From: Comamonadaceae bacterium OH2545_COT-014
GTDB lineage: Bacteria > Pseudomonadota > Gammaproteobacteria > Burkholderiales > Burkholderiaceae_C
Reading direction: 5' to 3'
NCBI GenBank assembly: GCA_003859965.1
Contig: RQYR01000002.1
Coordinates: forward strand, 62,001 to 126,000
DNA: 64,000 nucleotides
Shown: positions 1-9,989 of the stretch, piece by piece
Layout of the letters: every line of letters starts with the position of its first letter
Numbering within the stretch: position 1 is the stretch's first letter
The notes under the pieces: model-generated
What the model saw: the letters and a program-made list of their open reading frames with translations, nothing else
What the model was told of the DNA's origin: nothing
Databases searched by the model: none
Made by a program: the position numbers and the translations under genes

Positions 1-916
1 CGATGGCGCCGCGCTCGTCCAGTTGCAGGCCCACGGCCTGGGCGTTCAGACCCTCGGTGTTGGGCACGCGGCCGATGGAAACGATGAGCTTGTCCACCTC
101 CAGCTTGTGCTCGGCACCCTTGGCATCGGCGTAGGCCACGCTCACGCCTTTCTTGCCGGCCTTGATCTCGCCGACCTTCACGCCCAGCTCGATCTTCAGG
201 CCCTGCTTGTCAAAGGCCTTGCGCGCTTCCTTGGCGATCTGCTCGTCCACCGCGCCGAGGAACGCGGGCAGGCCTTCGAGCACGGTGACTTCCGCGCCCA
301 GGCGGCGCCAGACGCTGCCCATCTCCAGCCCGATGACGCCGGCGCCGATGACGCCCAGCTTCTTCGGCACGGCGCCAATGCGCAGCGCGCCGTCGTTGGA
401 CAGCACCTGCTCCTCGTCAAACGGCACGCTGGGCAGCGCGCGCGCGCTGGAGCCGGTGGCCACGATGATTTGCTGGCCGGTCAGCGTTGCTTCGTCCTTG
501 CCGCCGCTGACCTTGATCTCGTAGCCACCCTGCACGGCCTTGACGAAGCTGCCGCGGCCGTGGAAGAAGCTGACCTTGTTTTTCTTGAACAGGTAGAGGA
601 TGCCCTCGTTGTTCTGCTTCACCACGGCGTCCTTGCGGGCGATCATCTTCGCCACATCCATCTTCAGCTCTTTCAGGCTGATGCCATGCTCGCCAAAGTG
701 CTTGGCGGCGTGCTCGTAGTGCTCGGAAGATTGCAGTAGCGCCTTGCTCGGGATGCAGCCCACGTTGGTACAGGTGCCGCCGGGGGCTGGCTTGCCGTCG
801 GCGGTTTTCCATTCGTCGATGCAGGCCACCTGGTAGCCCAGCTGTGCGGCGCGGATGGCGGCGATGTAGCCGCCGGGGCCGGCGCCTATGACGATGACGT
901 CGAATTGTTTGCTCAT
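1..916 (-). CDS. lpd: Dihydrolipoyl dehydrogenase, E3 of 2-oxoglutarate dehydrogenase (3' end cut off)
   Basis: FAD-dependent E3 that reoxidises the dihydrolipoyl arm of the E2 protein and passes electrons to NAD+. The first 305 codons lie in the window; the C-terminus lies beyond base 1. Visible: an N-terminal FAD-binding GAGPGG at residues 11-16, the redox-active disulfide in GGTCTNVGCIPSKALL (Cys49 and Cys54), and the second dinucleotide fold beginning VIGAGVIGLEMG. The ATG at 914-916 gives the usual E3 start MSKQFDVIVIGAG. It lies about 70 bp downstream of sucB on the same strand, in the order sucA-sucB-lpd, so it is probably the dedicated OGDH E3, although E3 can be shared with pyruvate dehydrogenase. 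A small hairpin sits between sucB and lpd. Confidence 0.96.
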   Translation of the reverse strand, partial: MSKQFDVIVIGAGPGGYIAAIRAAQLGYQVACIDEWKTADGKPAPGGTCTNVGCIPSKALLQSSEHYEHAAKHFGEHGISLKELKMDVAKMIARKDAVVKQNNEGILYLFKKNKVSFFHGRGSFVKAVQGGYEIKVSGGKDEATLTGQQIIVATGSSARALPSVPFDEEQVLSNDGALRIGAVPKKLGVIGAGVIGLEMGSVWRRLGAEVTVLEGLPAFLGAVDEQIAKEARKAFDKQGLKIELGVKVGEIKAGKKGVSVAYADAKGAEHKLEVDKLIVSIGRVPNTEGLNAQAVGLQLDERGAI

Positions 917-943
917 GCTTTTTCCTTGAATCTCGGGATGACA

Positions 944-966
944 AAACCCACCGCTGGGGTGGGTTT
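944..966 (-). terminator. Intercistronic hairpin between sucB and lpd
   Basis: Perfect 9-bp inverted repeat AAACCCACC / GGTGGGTTT with a 5-nt loop. On the minus strand it is followed by TTTTGT. It lies after the sucB stop and before the lpd start, so it may be an attenuator or mRNA-stabilising hairpin that sets the E3 to E1/E2 ratio rather than a full stop. Confidence 0.5.
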
Positions 967-986
967 GAGGGAGCTTGAAGCGATGT

Positions 987-2255
<1,269 letters not shown>

Positions 2256-2336
2256 GATGGGGTTCCAGTCTTTGTTCTTTGGAGGCAGGGCGCGCGGCTG
2301 GCTCTGGGGCGGGGCGGCATGCCCTGAAGGCGTCTA

Positions 2337-5210
2337 TTACTTCGTCAGCACGAAGCCCTTGATGCGGGCGAAGGCGGCTTCGATCAGGGCCTTCTGCTGT
2401 TCCTGGTGCAGGTGCGCGTAACCCACGGCGGGCGAGGCCGAGGCGGCGCGGCCGGCGTAGCCGAGCTTCTGGCCGGGCAGCATGTTTTCGTGGATGTAGT
2501 GCTGCACGAAGAACCAAGCGCCCTGGTTCTGCGGCTCGTCCTGGCACCAGATGATTTCGGTGGCGTTGGGGTACTTCTTGATCTCGGCGCCGAAGACCTT
2601 GTGCGGGAAGGGGTAGAGCTGCTCGACACGGATGATGGCCACGTCGTCGGCGCCTTTTTCCTCGCGCTTTTTGACCAGGTCGTAATAGACCTTGCCGGAG
2701 CAGGCAATGACGCGCTTGACCTTGTCACCCTTGAGGTTGCCCTTGTCGCCGATGACGGTCTGGAAAGCGCCCTTGGTGAACTCGGACAGCGGCGAGGTGG
2801 CGTCCTTGTTGCGCAGCAAGCTCTTGGGCGTCATGATGACCAGCGGCTTGCGCAGCGGGCGCACCATCTGGCGGCGCAGCAGGTGGAAGATCTGGCTGGC
2901 CGTGGTGGGCTGCACAATCTGCATGTTGGTGTCGGCGGCCAGCTGCATGAAGCGCTCCAGGCGGGCGGAGGAGTGCTCCGGCCCCTGGCCCTCGTAGCCG
3001 TGCGGCAGCATCAGTGTCAGGCCGTTGATGCGGCCCCACTTGACTTCGCCGGAGGCGATGAACTGGTCGATCAGCACCTGCGCGCCGTTGGCGAAGTCGC
3101 CGAACTGCGCTTCCCAGATGACCAGGGTGTTGGGGTCGTTGGAGGCGTAGCCGTATTCGAAGCCCAGCACCGCCTCCTCGGACAGGATGGAGTCGATGAC
3201 GGTGAAGGGCGCCTGGCTGTCGGCCACGTGCTGCAGCGGGATGTAGGTACCTTCGTCGAACTTCTCGCGCTTCTGGTCGTGCAGCACGGCGTGGCGGTGC
3301 ACGAAGGTGCCGCGCCCGCAGTCCTCGCCTGACAGGCGCACCGGGAAGCCGCTGGCCACCAGCGAGGCAAAGGCCATGTGCTCGCCCATGCCCCAGTCCA
3401 CGTTGATCTCGCCACGGCCCATGGCGGCGCGGTCTTCCAGCACCTTCTTCACCAGCGAATGCACGGTGAAGCCCTCGGGCACGGTGGTGATGCGCTCGGC
3501 CAGGCGCTTCCACTCGGCCAGCGGAATGGCGGTGTCGGCGGCGTCGGTCCACTTGGTGTTCAGGAAGGGGCTCCAGTCCACCGCGTACTTGCTCTTGAAG
3601 TTGGTGAGCACGGGGTCCACCGTGTGGCGGCCCGCGTCCATGGCGGCGCGGTAGGCGGCCACCATTTCGTCGGGGCCGCTTTCGGGCAGCACGCCCTGGG
3701 TGACCAGTTTGTCGGCGTAGAGCTTGCGCGTGCCGGGGTGCTGGGCGATCTTCTTGTACATCAGCGGCTGGGTGAGCATGGGCGTGTCCTGCTCGTTGTG
3801 GCCCAGCTTGCGGAAGCACACGATGTCGATGACCACGTCCTTGTTGAACTCCTGCCGGTATTGCAGCGCGAGCTGGGTGCACAGCACCACGGCCTCGGGG
3901 TCGTCGCCGTTGACGTGCAGCACGGGCGCCTCGATCATCTTGACCACGTCGGTGCAGTACAGCGTGGAGCGCGCGTCGCGCGGGTCGCTGGTGGTGAAGC
4001 CGATCTGGTTGTTGATGACGATGTGCACCGTGCCGCCCGTGGTGTAGCCACGGGTTTCGGCCAGCGCCAGGGTTTCCATCACCACGCCCTGGCCGGCGAA
4101 GGCGGCGTCGCCGTGCACCAGCACGGGCAGCACGGTGTCGCCCTCGGAGTCGCCACGGCGGTCCAGGCGGGCGCGCACGCTGCCTTCCACCACGGGGTTG
4201 ACGATTTCCAGGTGCGAGGGGTTGAAGGCCAGGCTCAGGTGCACCGGGCCGCCGGGGGTGGATACGTCGGAGCTGAAGCCCTGGTGGTACTTCACGTCAC
4301 CGGCGGGCAGGTCCTCGGGGGCGGTGTGGTCGAACTCCGCGAACAGCATGGAGGGCATCTTGCCCAGGGTGTTGACCAGCACGTTCAGGCGGCCGCGGTG
4401 GGCCATGCCGATCACGATTTCCTGCGCGCCGTGGGTGCCGGCCTGGCGGATCAGCTCGTCCATGGCCACGATGAAGCTCTCGCCGCCTTCGAGCGAAAAG
4501 CGCTTCTGGCCCACGTACTTGGTGTGCAGGAATCGCTCCAGCCCCTCGGCGGCCGTCAGGCGCTCCAGCACGTGCTTTTTCTGCTCGGCCGTCAGTTGCG
4601 GGTTGGTGCGGGCGCTTTCCAGCTTCTGCTGCCACCAGCGCTTTTGCGCCTGGTCGGTGATGTACATGTACTCGGCGCCGATGGTGCCGCAGTAGGTTTC
4701 GCGCAGCGCGTTGAGCAGCTCGCGCAGCGGCATGGTGTCCTTGCCGAAGAAGGTGTTGCTGACGTTGAACACCGTTTCCATGTCGGCGTCGGTGAAGCCG
4801 TAGAACGAGGGTTCCAGCTCGGGAATCTCGGGGCGCTCGGTGCGCTTCAGCGGGTCGAGCTGCGCCCAGCGCGCGCCGATGTTGCGGTAGGCGGCGATGA
4901 GCTGCTGCACGGCGGTGCGCTTGCGGCCCATGTCGGAGTCGGCGCCGAAGGCCTGCACTACCTGGGTGCAGCCCTGCTTGGCGCGCTCGGCGAAGGCGTT
5001 GATGACGGGCAGGTGCGGCACGTCGCGCGTGTCGCTGCCGTCCACGGCGGGCACGTGCTGGAGTGCGTCGAAATATTCGCGCCAGGAGTCGGGCACGCTG
5101 CCGGGATTGGCCAGGTAGTTTTCGTACATCTCCTCCACGTAGGGCGCGTTGCCGCCGAAGAGGTAGGTGTTGTCCTGGTATGTCTGGTAGACGGTTTTCG
5201 TCTCGCTCAT
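2337..5210 (-). CDS. sucA: 2-oxoglutarate dehydrogenase E1 component
   Basis: Thiamine-diphosphate-dependent decarboxylase that starts the OGDH reaction (2-oxoglutarate to succinyl-lipoyl plus CO2). 957 residues, close to the 930-960 usual for proteobacterial SucA. The N-terminus (TYLFGGNAPYVEEMYENYL) is the E2-contact segment typical of this E1 type. GMAHRGRLNVLVNTLGK and the ThDP/Mg site, GDAAFAGQGVVMETL followed by VINNQIGFT, are intact; the transketolase-like second half carries PHGYEGQGPEHSSAR. It is first gene of sucA-sucB-lpd. The ATG at 5208-5210 is the only sensible start. A CCCCCTGCAGGGGG palindrome lies 22-35 bp upstream. Confidence 0.98.
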   Translation of the reverse strand: MSETKTVYQTYQDNTYLFGGNAPYVEEMYENYLANPGSVPDSWREYFDALQHVPAVDGSDTRDVPHLPVINAFAERAKQGCTQVVQAFGADSDMGRKRTAVQQLIAAYRNIGARWAQLDPLKRTERPEIPELEPSFYGFTDADMETVFNVSNTFFGKDTMPLRELLNALRETYCGTIGAEYMYITDQAQKRWWQQKLESARTNPQLTAEQKKHVLERLTAAEGLERFLHTKYVGQKRFSLEGGESFIVAMDELIRQAGTHGAQEIVIGMAHRGRLNVLVNTLGKMPSMLFAEFDHTAPEDLPAGDVKYHQGFSSDVSTPGGPVHLSLAFNPSHLEIVNPVVEGSVRARLDRRGDSEGDTVLPVLVHGDAAFAGQGVVMETLALAETRGYTTGGTVHIVINNQIGFTTSDPRDARSTLYCTDVVKMIEAPVLHVNGDDPEAVVLCTQLALQYRQEFNKDVVIDIVCFRKLGHNEQDTPMLTQPLMYKKIAQHPGTRKLYADKLVTQGVLPESGPDEMVAAYRAAMDAGRHTVDPVLTNFKSKYAVDWSPFLNTKWTDAADTAIPLAEWKRLAERITTVPEGFTVHSLVKKVLEDRAAMGRGEINVDWGMGEHMAFASLVASGFPVRLSGEDCGRGTFVHRHAVLHDQKREKFDEGTYIPLQHVADSQAPFTVIDSILSEEAVLGFEYGYASNDPNTLVIWEAQFGDFANGAQVLIDQFIASGEVKWGRINGLTLMLPHGYEGQGPEHSSARLERFMQLAADTNMQIVQPTTASQIFHLLRRQMVRPLRKPLVIMTPKSLLRNKDATSPLSEFTKGAFQTVIGDKGNLKGDKVKRVIACSGKVYYDLVKKREEKGADDVAIIRVEQLYPFPHKVFGAEIKKYPNATEIIWCQDEPQNQGAWFFVQHYIHENMLPGQKLGYAGRAASASPAVGYAHLHQEQQKALIEAAFARIKGFVLTK

Positions 5211-5231
5211 TGTGATTCGCTGACCTTTCGC

Positions 5232-5245
5232 CCCCCTGCAGGGGG
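5232..5245. repeat. GC-rich palindrome upstream of sucA
   Basis: Perfect 14-bp palindrome CCCCCTGCAGGGGG, 22-35 bp upstream of the sucA start codon on its 5' side. In RNA it would hairpin close to the ribosome binding region. The remaining gap to the prpE stop (5246-5506) shows no gene or other clear element. Confidence 0.4.
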
Positions 5246-5506
5246 CTCAAGCTGGTGAAAAAACCTTCCGCGTCACGGCTGAACCGGATGGCGGACGCGA
5301 CTGGCTGGGAAGGGCCGGAGAACTTCGCGGGGCAATTGTGCCACTACAGCCTGTTCAGGGGTTGCCTGACGGGCCGGTATCGGCGTGGAAAAGGGCCGGC
5401 CCAGCATGGCGCCGCAGTGGCTTGTGGCGCATGGCCCATGCCGTGTGTGCGGCCGTGTCATGCGCCGTGGGCACGCCGTGCCATGCAGGCGGGGGCGCGT
5501 GTTTCA

Positions 5507-7411
5507 TCAGGCCTTGCCTGCCACCATGTCCCGTATCTGCTGCAAGGCGGCCGGGTCTTCCATGGTGGTCAGGTCGCCTGGGTCACGGCCCTCGCACACG
5601 GCCTGCACGGCGCGGCGCAGCAGCTTGCCCGAGCGCGTCTTGGGCAGGTTGGCGACGAAGCGCACGCGCGCCGGGCGCGCCACCGCGCCCAGCGAGCCGT
5701 CCACGATCTTCATCACCTCCGCCTCCAGTCGGGCCTCGGCCGCAGCGTCGCCCAGCGCGCTGGCGTCCTTGAGCACGGCGAAGGCCATGGCCACCTGGCC
5801 CTTGAGCTGATCGGCCACGCCGACCACGGCCACCTCGGCCACGTTGGGGTGGCTGGCGATGCATTCCTCGATCTCGCGCGTGCCCAGGCGGTGGCCGGCC
5901 ACGTTGATCACGTCGTCCGTGCGGCCCAGGATGAAGTAGTAGCCGTCCTGGTCGCGCACGGCCCAGTCGGAGCTGGTGTACAGCATCTTGGTGGGCACGG
6001 CGGACCAGTAGGTGTTGAGGTAGCGCGCGTCATCGCGCCACACCGTTTGCAGGCAGCCGGGGGGCAGCGGGCCTTCGACCATGAGCACGCCTTTTTCGTC
6101 GGCGCCGGTGATTTCCTCGCCCGTCTGGTCGTTGATGAGCTTGACGTTGTAGCCATACACTGGCTTGCCGGGCGAGCCGAACTTGCTGGGCTGGCTTTCC
6201 ACGCCGTTGCAGATGGCCAGAATGGGCCAGCCGGTTTCGGTCTGCCAGTAGTTGTCCACGATGGGCTTGCCCTGCAGGCCCTCGCTGATCCACTGCGCGG
6301 TGGGCTCGTCCAGCGGCTCGCCGGCCAGAAACAGCGCGCGCAGGCTGCTCAGGTCGTACTTGGTCAGGTGCGCCGGGTCTTGCTTCTTCAGCACGCGGAT
6401 GGCCGTGGGCGCGCTGAACATGACGGTGACTTTGTACTTTTCGACCAGCTTCCACCAGATGCCGCCGTCGGGCCGCACGGGCGTGCCTTCGTACATGATG
6501 GTGGCCATGCCGCCGATGAGCGGGCCGTAGATGATGTAGCTGTGGCCCACCACCCAGCCGATGTCGCTGGTGGAGAAGAAGGTTTCGCCCGGGTTGCCGC
6601 CGTAGATGTATTTCATGCTGGCGGCCAAGGCCACGGCGTAGCCGCCGGTGTCGCGCTGCACGCCCTTGGGCTTGCCGGTGGTGCCGCTGGTGTAGAGGGT
6701 GTAGCTGGGGTGGGTGGATTCCACCCATTCGCAGGGCACCTGGGCGTCCAGGTGCTGCTCGCGCAGGGGCGCCCAGCGGTGGTCGCGCCCGGCCACGAGC
6801 TGCATGGGCGCCAGGCCGCGGTCCACCAGCAGCACGGCGCTGGGCTTGTGCCGGGCGATGCCGATGGCCTCGTCCAGCAGGTGCTTGTAGGGCACGGGTT
6901 TGCCGCCGCGCGAGCCGGCATCGGCGCTGACCACAACCTTGGGCTCCGCGTCGTCGATGCGGGTGGCCAGCGAGCCGGAGGCGAAGCCGCCGAACACCAC
7001 CGAGTGAATGGCCCCGATGCGCGTGCAGGCCAGCATGGCGAAGGCGGCCTCGGGGATCATGGGCATGTAGATCAGCACCCGGTCGCCCTTTTGCACGCCC
7101 AGCGCCTGGAGCGTGGCGGCCATGCGCTGCACCTCGGCGTGCAGCTCGCGGAAGGTGTAGGTTTTTTCCTGGTCGGTCTCGGTGGAGACGAAGATCAGCG
7201 CGGGCTGGTCGGCGCGGTCTTTCAGGTGCCGGTCCACCGCGTTGTGGCACAGGTTGGTGGCGCCGCCGGCGAACCACTTGGCAAAGGGCGGGCGGCTGAA
7301 GTCGCAAATGGTTTGCGGCGGCGTCTGCCAGTCGATGAGCTGGGCCTGCTCGGCCCAGAAGGCGTCGCGCTCCTCGATGGAGCGGCGGTGGAAGTCGGCG
7401 TAGCGGGTCAT
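5507..7411 (-). CDS. prpE: Propionyl-CoA synthetase
   Basis: ATP-dependent acyl-CoA synthetase that activates propionate (and more slowly acetate) to the CoA thioester through an acyl-adenylate. 634 residues, the usual PrpE length. The adenylate-forming P-loop YTSGTTGKPKGV, the downstream YWQTETGWPI block and the C-terminal catalytic lysine (Lys596 in LPKTRSGKLLRR) are all present. The start chosen is the ATG at 7409-7411 (MTRYADFHRRSIEERDAFW) because AAGGAGA lies just upstream; a longer reading to 7603 adds no conserved sequence. No prpBCD genes are adjacent, so it may act as a stand-alone propionate/acetate activator. It is followed on the 5' side by polyester-related genes. Confidence 0.93.
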   Translation of the reverse strand: MTRYADFHRRSIEERDAFWAEQAQLIDWQTPPQTICDFSRPPFAKWFAGGATNLCHNAVDRHLKDRADQPALIFVSTETDQEKTYTFRELHAEVQRMAATLQALGVQKGDRVLIYMPMIPEAAFAMLACTRIGAIHSVVFGGFASGSLATRIDDAEPKVVVSADAGSRGGKPVPYKHLLDEAIGIARHKPSAVLLVDRGLAPMQLVAGRDHRWAPLREQHLDAQVPCEWVESTHPSYTLYTSGTTGKPKGVQRDTGGYAVALAASMKYIYGGNPGETFFSTSDIGWVVGHSYIIYGPLIGGMATIMYEGTPVRPDGGIWWKLVEKYKVTVMFSAPTAIRVLKKQDPAHLTKYDLSSLRALFLAGEPLDEPTAQWISEGLQGKPIVDNYWQTETGWPILAICNGVESQPSKFGSPGKPVYGYNVKLINDQTGEEITGADEKGVLMVEGPLPPGCLQTVWRDDARYLNTYWSAVPTKMLYTSSDWAVRDQDGYYFILGRTDDVINVAGHRLGTREIEECIASHPNVAEVAVVGVADQLKGQVAMAFAVLKDASALGDAAAEARLEAEVMKIVDGSLGAVARPARVRFVANLPKTRSGKLLRRAVQAVCEGRDPGDLTTMEDPAALQQIRDMVAGKA

Positions 7412-7565
7412 GGGCTTGTCTCCTTGGTTGGAATGCTGGGCTGCGAACGGCTGGGCATGAAGGGCGCGGGCGCCAATAAAGGCAAGGGCCAAGGCCGGCG
7501 GGCCGGTCATGCCGCCAGCGTGCATGGTGAAAGACGGGCCTTGCAGCGGCCTGACTGGCCCGGCC

Positions 7566-7988
7566 TCAGGCGCGGCGGCTGCGCAGGCGCTTGGCGTTGG
7601 CAACGGCGCGGCGGCGCACGGGGGCCAGGCCGCTGGCGGCCACCTGCAGCGCGCCTGCCTGGGCGCGCCCGGCGGCCTGGGCCGACAGCGCCCCGCCCGC
7701 GCCCGGCCACAGCAGCACGCCGCTTTGCAGGGCGCGCTGGCTTTCCTGCAGCCACCAGGCCATGAAACGCTGCTGCACCCGCAGCGTCTGCATGGACATG
7801 GCCAGCCACGACTCGTAGAAGGCGGCCACTTTTTCAGCGCCCATCTTCATGAATTCGCGCTGGTCGCTGGGGCTGGGCGTGGGGCCGGCGGCCAGCATGC
7901 GGCCCATGCGCAGCGCCACCACTTCGGGCGCGGCCTGGGCCAGTTGCGCGCCTTGCAGGGCCAGGCGGGCGGAAGAACGTTTGGGCAT
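7566..7988 (-). CDS. Phasin-like polyhydroxyalkanoate granule-associated protein
   Basis: 140 residues, largely amphipathic helix, with an acidic/aromatic middle (KVAAFYESWLAMSMQTLRVQQRFMAWWL) and a very basic C-terminus rich in Arg and Ala ending KRLRSRRA. Composition, size and helical pattern resemble phasins, the proteins that coat PHA granules. A PHB depolymerase elsewhere in the window supports that this organism makes the polymer. The assignment rests on pattern only, since no strict motif exists for the family. The ATG at 7986-7988 lies 27 bp after the isochorismatase gene, so the two are probably co-transcribed. No typical terminator separates it from prpE downstream. Confidence 0.6.
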   Translation of the reverse strand: MPKRSSARLALQGAQLAQAAPEVVALRMGRMLAAGPTPSPSDQREFMKMGAEKVAAFYESWLAMSMQTLRVQQRFMAWWLQESQRALQSGVLLWPGAGGALSAQAAGRAQAGALQVAASGLAPVRRRAVANAKRLRSRRA

Positions 7989-8015
7989 GGAAAAAACCTC
8001 TTTTCGGTTGCTGTA

Positions 8016-8633
8016 TTACTTGATGAGCGCTTGCCAGTCGCGAAAGCGCGGGTGTTCGGCCGTGCGCAGCCATTCAAAGCCCACCATTTCGGTGGTGACC
8101 AGCTCGGCCCCGGCGGCGGCCAGGCGGTCGTAGGCGGCGTCGCGGTTGCGTTCAGTGCGGGAGCCGCAGGCGTCGGTGACGATCCACACGTCCCATTCGT
8201 CCTCCAGCAGCATCAGCGCGGTCTGCATCAGGCAGACGTGGGTTTCGCAGCCGGCCACGACGAGGGTGCCGCGTTCCGGCTCGGGCGGGGCGGCCGGTTT
8301 TTGCAGGTGGCGCGGCAGGCTGCGGGCATTGCCGCGGGGCGGGCCGGGGGGCGCGGCCTTGACGGGCGGGCGCAGCAGCGGGGCCAGTTCGGCGCCGCCG
8401 CCAAAGGCCATTTTGCTGACGGTGCGGTCAGCCAGCGCGGCCAGCTCGGGCGCGTTGCCGCCCAGCTTGGCGGGGTTTTGCTCGGTGGCCCACACGGGCA
8501 CTTGCACCATGCGCGCCACCTGGGCCAGCCGCAGGGCGTTGGCCAGCACGGCGGCGCCGTCATGGATGGCGGGCATCAGGCGGGTCTGGTAGTCGATGAG
8601 GATGAGTTGCGAGTCGGCGGCGTCAAGCAGCAT
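8016..8633 (-). CDS. Isochorismatase-family cysteine hydrolase
   Basis: 205-residue alpha/beta hydrolase of the nicotinamidase/isochorismatase superfamily. The catalytic triad is visible: Asp14 (LILIDYQTRLMP), Lys74 (VSKMAFGG) and Cys134 in GCETHVCLMQTAL. The pattern is nearest to the YcaC-like subgroup of unknown substrate. An insertion rich in Pro, Arg and Gly (about 88-121) interrupts the region between the Lys and Cys motifs and looks like a lineage-specific loop. The ATG at 8631-8633 gives a clean family start. It precedes the phasin-like gene by 27 bp. A specific reaction cannot be named from sequence. Confidence 0.85.
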   Translation of the reverse strand: MLLDAADSQLILIDYQTRLMPAIHDGAAVLANALRLAQVARMVQVPVWATEQNPAKLGGNAPELAALADRTVSKMAFGGGAELAPLLRPPVKAAPPGPPRGNARSLPRHLQKPAAPPEPERGTLVVAGCETHVCLMQTALMLLEDEWDVWIVTDACGSRTERNRDAAYDRLAAAGAELVTTEMVGFEWLRTAEHPRFRDWQALIK

Positions 8634-8771
8634 GGCGGTGAAGATCTCCTTGGCCCCGCATCATGCAATACAAGCCGGGGCGGGCCAATGCGGGTTTGGG
8701 CGGATATGGAAGGGTGGGTCGGGCCACCCGTTGGTCATGGCAGGGGGAAACGGGTGTTTGGTATGAAAATC

Positions 8772-8818
8772 ATAGCGCCTCAGGCCGTGAATACGGCCTG
8801 AATTGGCCTTTTGGCTCT
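8772..8818 (+). repeat. Dispersed hairpin repeat, copy 1
   Basis: Starts ATAGCGCCT, then an 8-bp perfect stem CAGGCCGT / ACGGCCTG (8781-8788 with 8793-8800) around GAAT, then TTGGCCTTTTGGC. It shares the order ATAGC, GGCC-T-N4-A-GGCC, then a purine/T-rich tail with six other intergenic copies in the window. Confidence 0.6.
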
Positions 8819-9004
8819 TGGTGGGGGCTGGGTTTTGGCTTGGCGCCGCCGGGCGCGGCGTGGCCAAGGCGGCGGGCACTCAAGTGGCTTTGGGCGGTCT
8901 GCGTCGTTGCCAAACTTGCCAATGACACGGGAATCACGGGCTATTGGCGGCGTTTTGCGCCTTGCTTCCCATCCCAAACCGCTTGCTGCCCACTCGCGCC
9001 GAGA

Positions 9005-9021
9005 CTTTGAACAGGTTCTGA
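9005..9021 (-). repeat. AGAACCTGTTCAAA motif downstream of prmC
   Basis: Minus-strand reading TCAGAACCTGTTCAAAG. One of seven copies of a short motif that sits at or just beyond stop codons in this window; here it is 55 bp past the prmC stop. Confidence 0.5.
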
Positions 9022-9075
9022 GAGCAGGGGGCGCGTGTCAGGTGCGCTGGTGCGCCGCCCGGGCCAGAGGCCGGG

Positions 9076-9897
9076 TTAACCGCGCTGGCCGCCGCTGCAA
9101 CGGGCGATGCCGGCCAGGTCGTGGCGCGACTGCACGCGGCCAAAGCCGTGCGTGGCCAGCAGGGCGTGCACGGCGGCGGCCTGGTTCCAGCCGTGTTCCA
9201 GCAGCAGCCAGCCGCCGGGGGCCAGGTGGGCAGGGGCGGCGGCGGTGATGGCGCGAAGGGCGTCCAGCCCGTCAGGGCCGCTGGTCAGGGCTAGGCGCGG
9301 CTCGTGTGCGAGCGCGGGCAGGTGGGGGTCGCCTTCGGCAATGTAGGGCGGGTTGCTGACGATGAGGTCGAATTGCTGGCCGGCCACGGGGGCCAGCCAG
9401 TCGCCGTGGCACAGCGTGATGGGCAGGCCCAGGCGGCGGGCGTTGGCGCTGGCCACGGCCAGGGCGTCGGCGCTGGCGTCCACGGCCCACACGTCGGCCT
9501 GCGGGCGGGCGTGGGCCAGGGCCAGGGCAATAGCGCCGCTGCCGGCGCCCAGGTCCAGCACGCGGCAGGGGGCGTGGGCGGGCAGCAGGGTGAGCGCCCA
9601 GTCCACCAGGGTTTCGGTGTCGTCGCGGGGGTCGAGCACGCGTGCGTCCACGGCCAGTTCCAGCCCGTGAAAGGCTTTGCGGCCGGTGAGGTAGGCCACG
9701 GGCTCACCGTCCAGACGGCGGGCGCACAGGGTCTGGAAGCAGGCGGCGGCCGCCGGCGGCAGCGGGTCGGTGTCGTGCGCGAGGAGCCAGGCGCGGTCAT
9801 CGGTGGCGCGGCCCAGGGCGTGCAGCAGGAGCATTTGCGCGTCGATGCGGGGCAGACCGTCCGCCTGGGCGGTGGCCAGGGCGTGCGCAATGATCAT
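9076..9897 (-). CDS. prmC: Peptide chain release factor N5-glutamine methyltransferase
   Basis: Class I SAM methyltransferase that methylates the GGQ glutamine of release factors RF1/RF2. 273 residues. The SAM site VLDLGAGSGAIALAL (113-127) and the family signature NPPY (182-185, in FDLIVSNPPYIAEGD) are clear. The usual PRPDTE motif reads PRDDTETLVDW here (90-100), a conservative departure. The start at 9895-9897 (MIIAHALATAQADG) is preferred: a longer open frame would run about 300 bp into ubiB on the same strand. prfA is not adjacent, unlike in many proteobacteria. Confidence 0.93.
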   Translation of the reverse strand: MIIAHALATAQADGLPRIDAQMLLLHALGRATDDRAWLLAHDTDPLPPAAAACFQTLCARRLDGEPVAYLTGRKAFHGLELAVDARVLDPRDDTETLVDWALTLLPAHAPCRVLDLGAGSGAIALALAHARPQADVWAVDASADALAVASANARRLGLPITLCHGDWLAPVAGQQFDLIVSNPPYIAEGDPHLPALAHEPRLALTSGPDGLDALRAITAAAPAHLAPGGWLLLEHGWNQAAAVHALLATHGFGRVQSRHDLAGIARCSGGQRG

Positions 9898-9961
9898 GGG
9901 TGCGGGTGCTTTCAAAAAGAGAGCGGTCTGGGCAGGCGGGGCGGGCGCGGACGCCATCCTT

Positions 9962-9989
9962 GGGAACAAGTTCTTGGAGCAGGTTCTTA
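9962..9989 (-). repeat. Degenerate AGAACCTGTTC motif starting in the ubiB stop codon
   Basis: Read on the minus strand, the ubiB TAA runs straight into GAACCTGCTCC and then AAGAACTTGTTCC. It is a two-arm, partly decayed version of the stop-codon-linked motif. Confidence 0.4.

Larger units (their letters stand above)
8634..9075. other. Intergenic region, isochorismatase to prmC
   Basis: 442 bp without a credible gene. It holds one copy of the dispersed hairpin repeat (8772-8818) and one copy of the AGAACCTGTTCAAA motif (9005-9021, minus strand), the latter 55 bp beyond the prmC stop. The rest shows nothing recognisable; it must contain the promoter for the isochorismatase gene. Confidence 0.6.

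Noticed and set aside
3378-5258. 626-codon plus-strand frame over sucA
   Set aside because: Antisense shadow with Val/Gly/His-rich composition; sucA is clearly real.
5255-7765. 836-codon plus-strand frame over prpE
   Set aside because: Antisense shadow with no recognisable fold.
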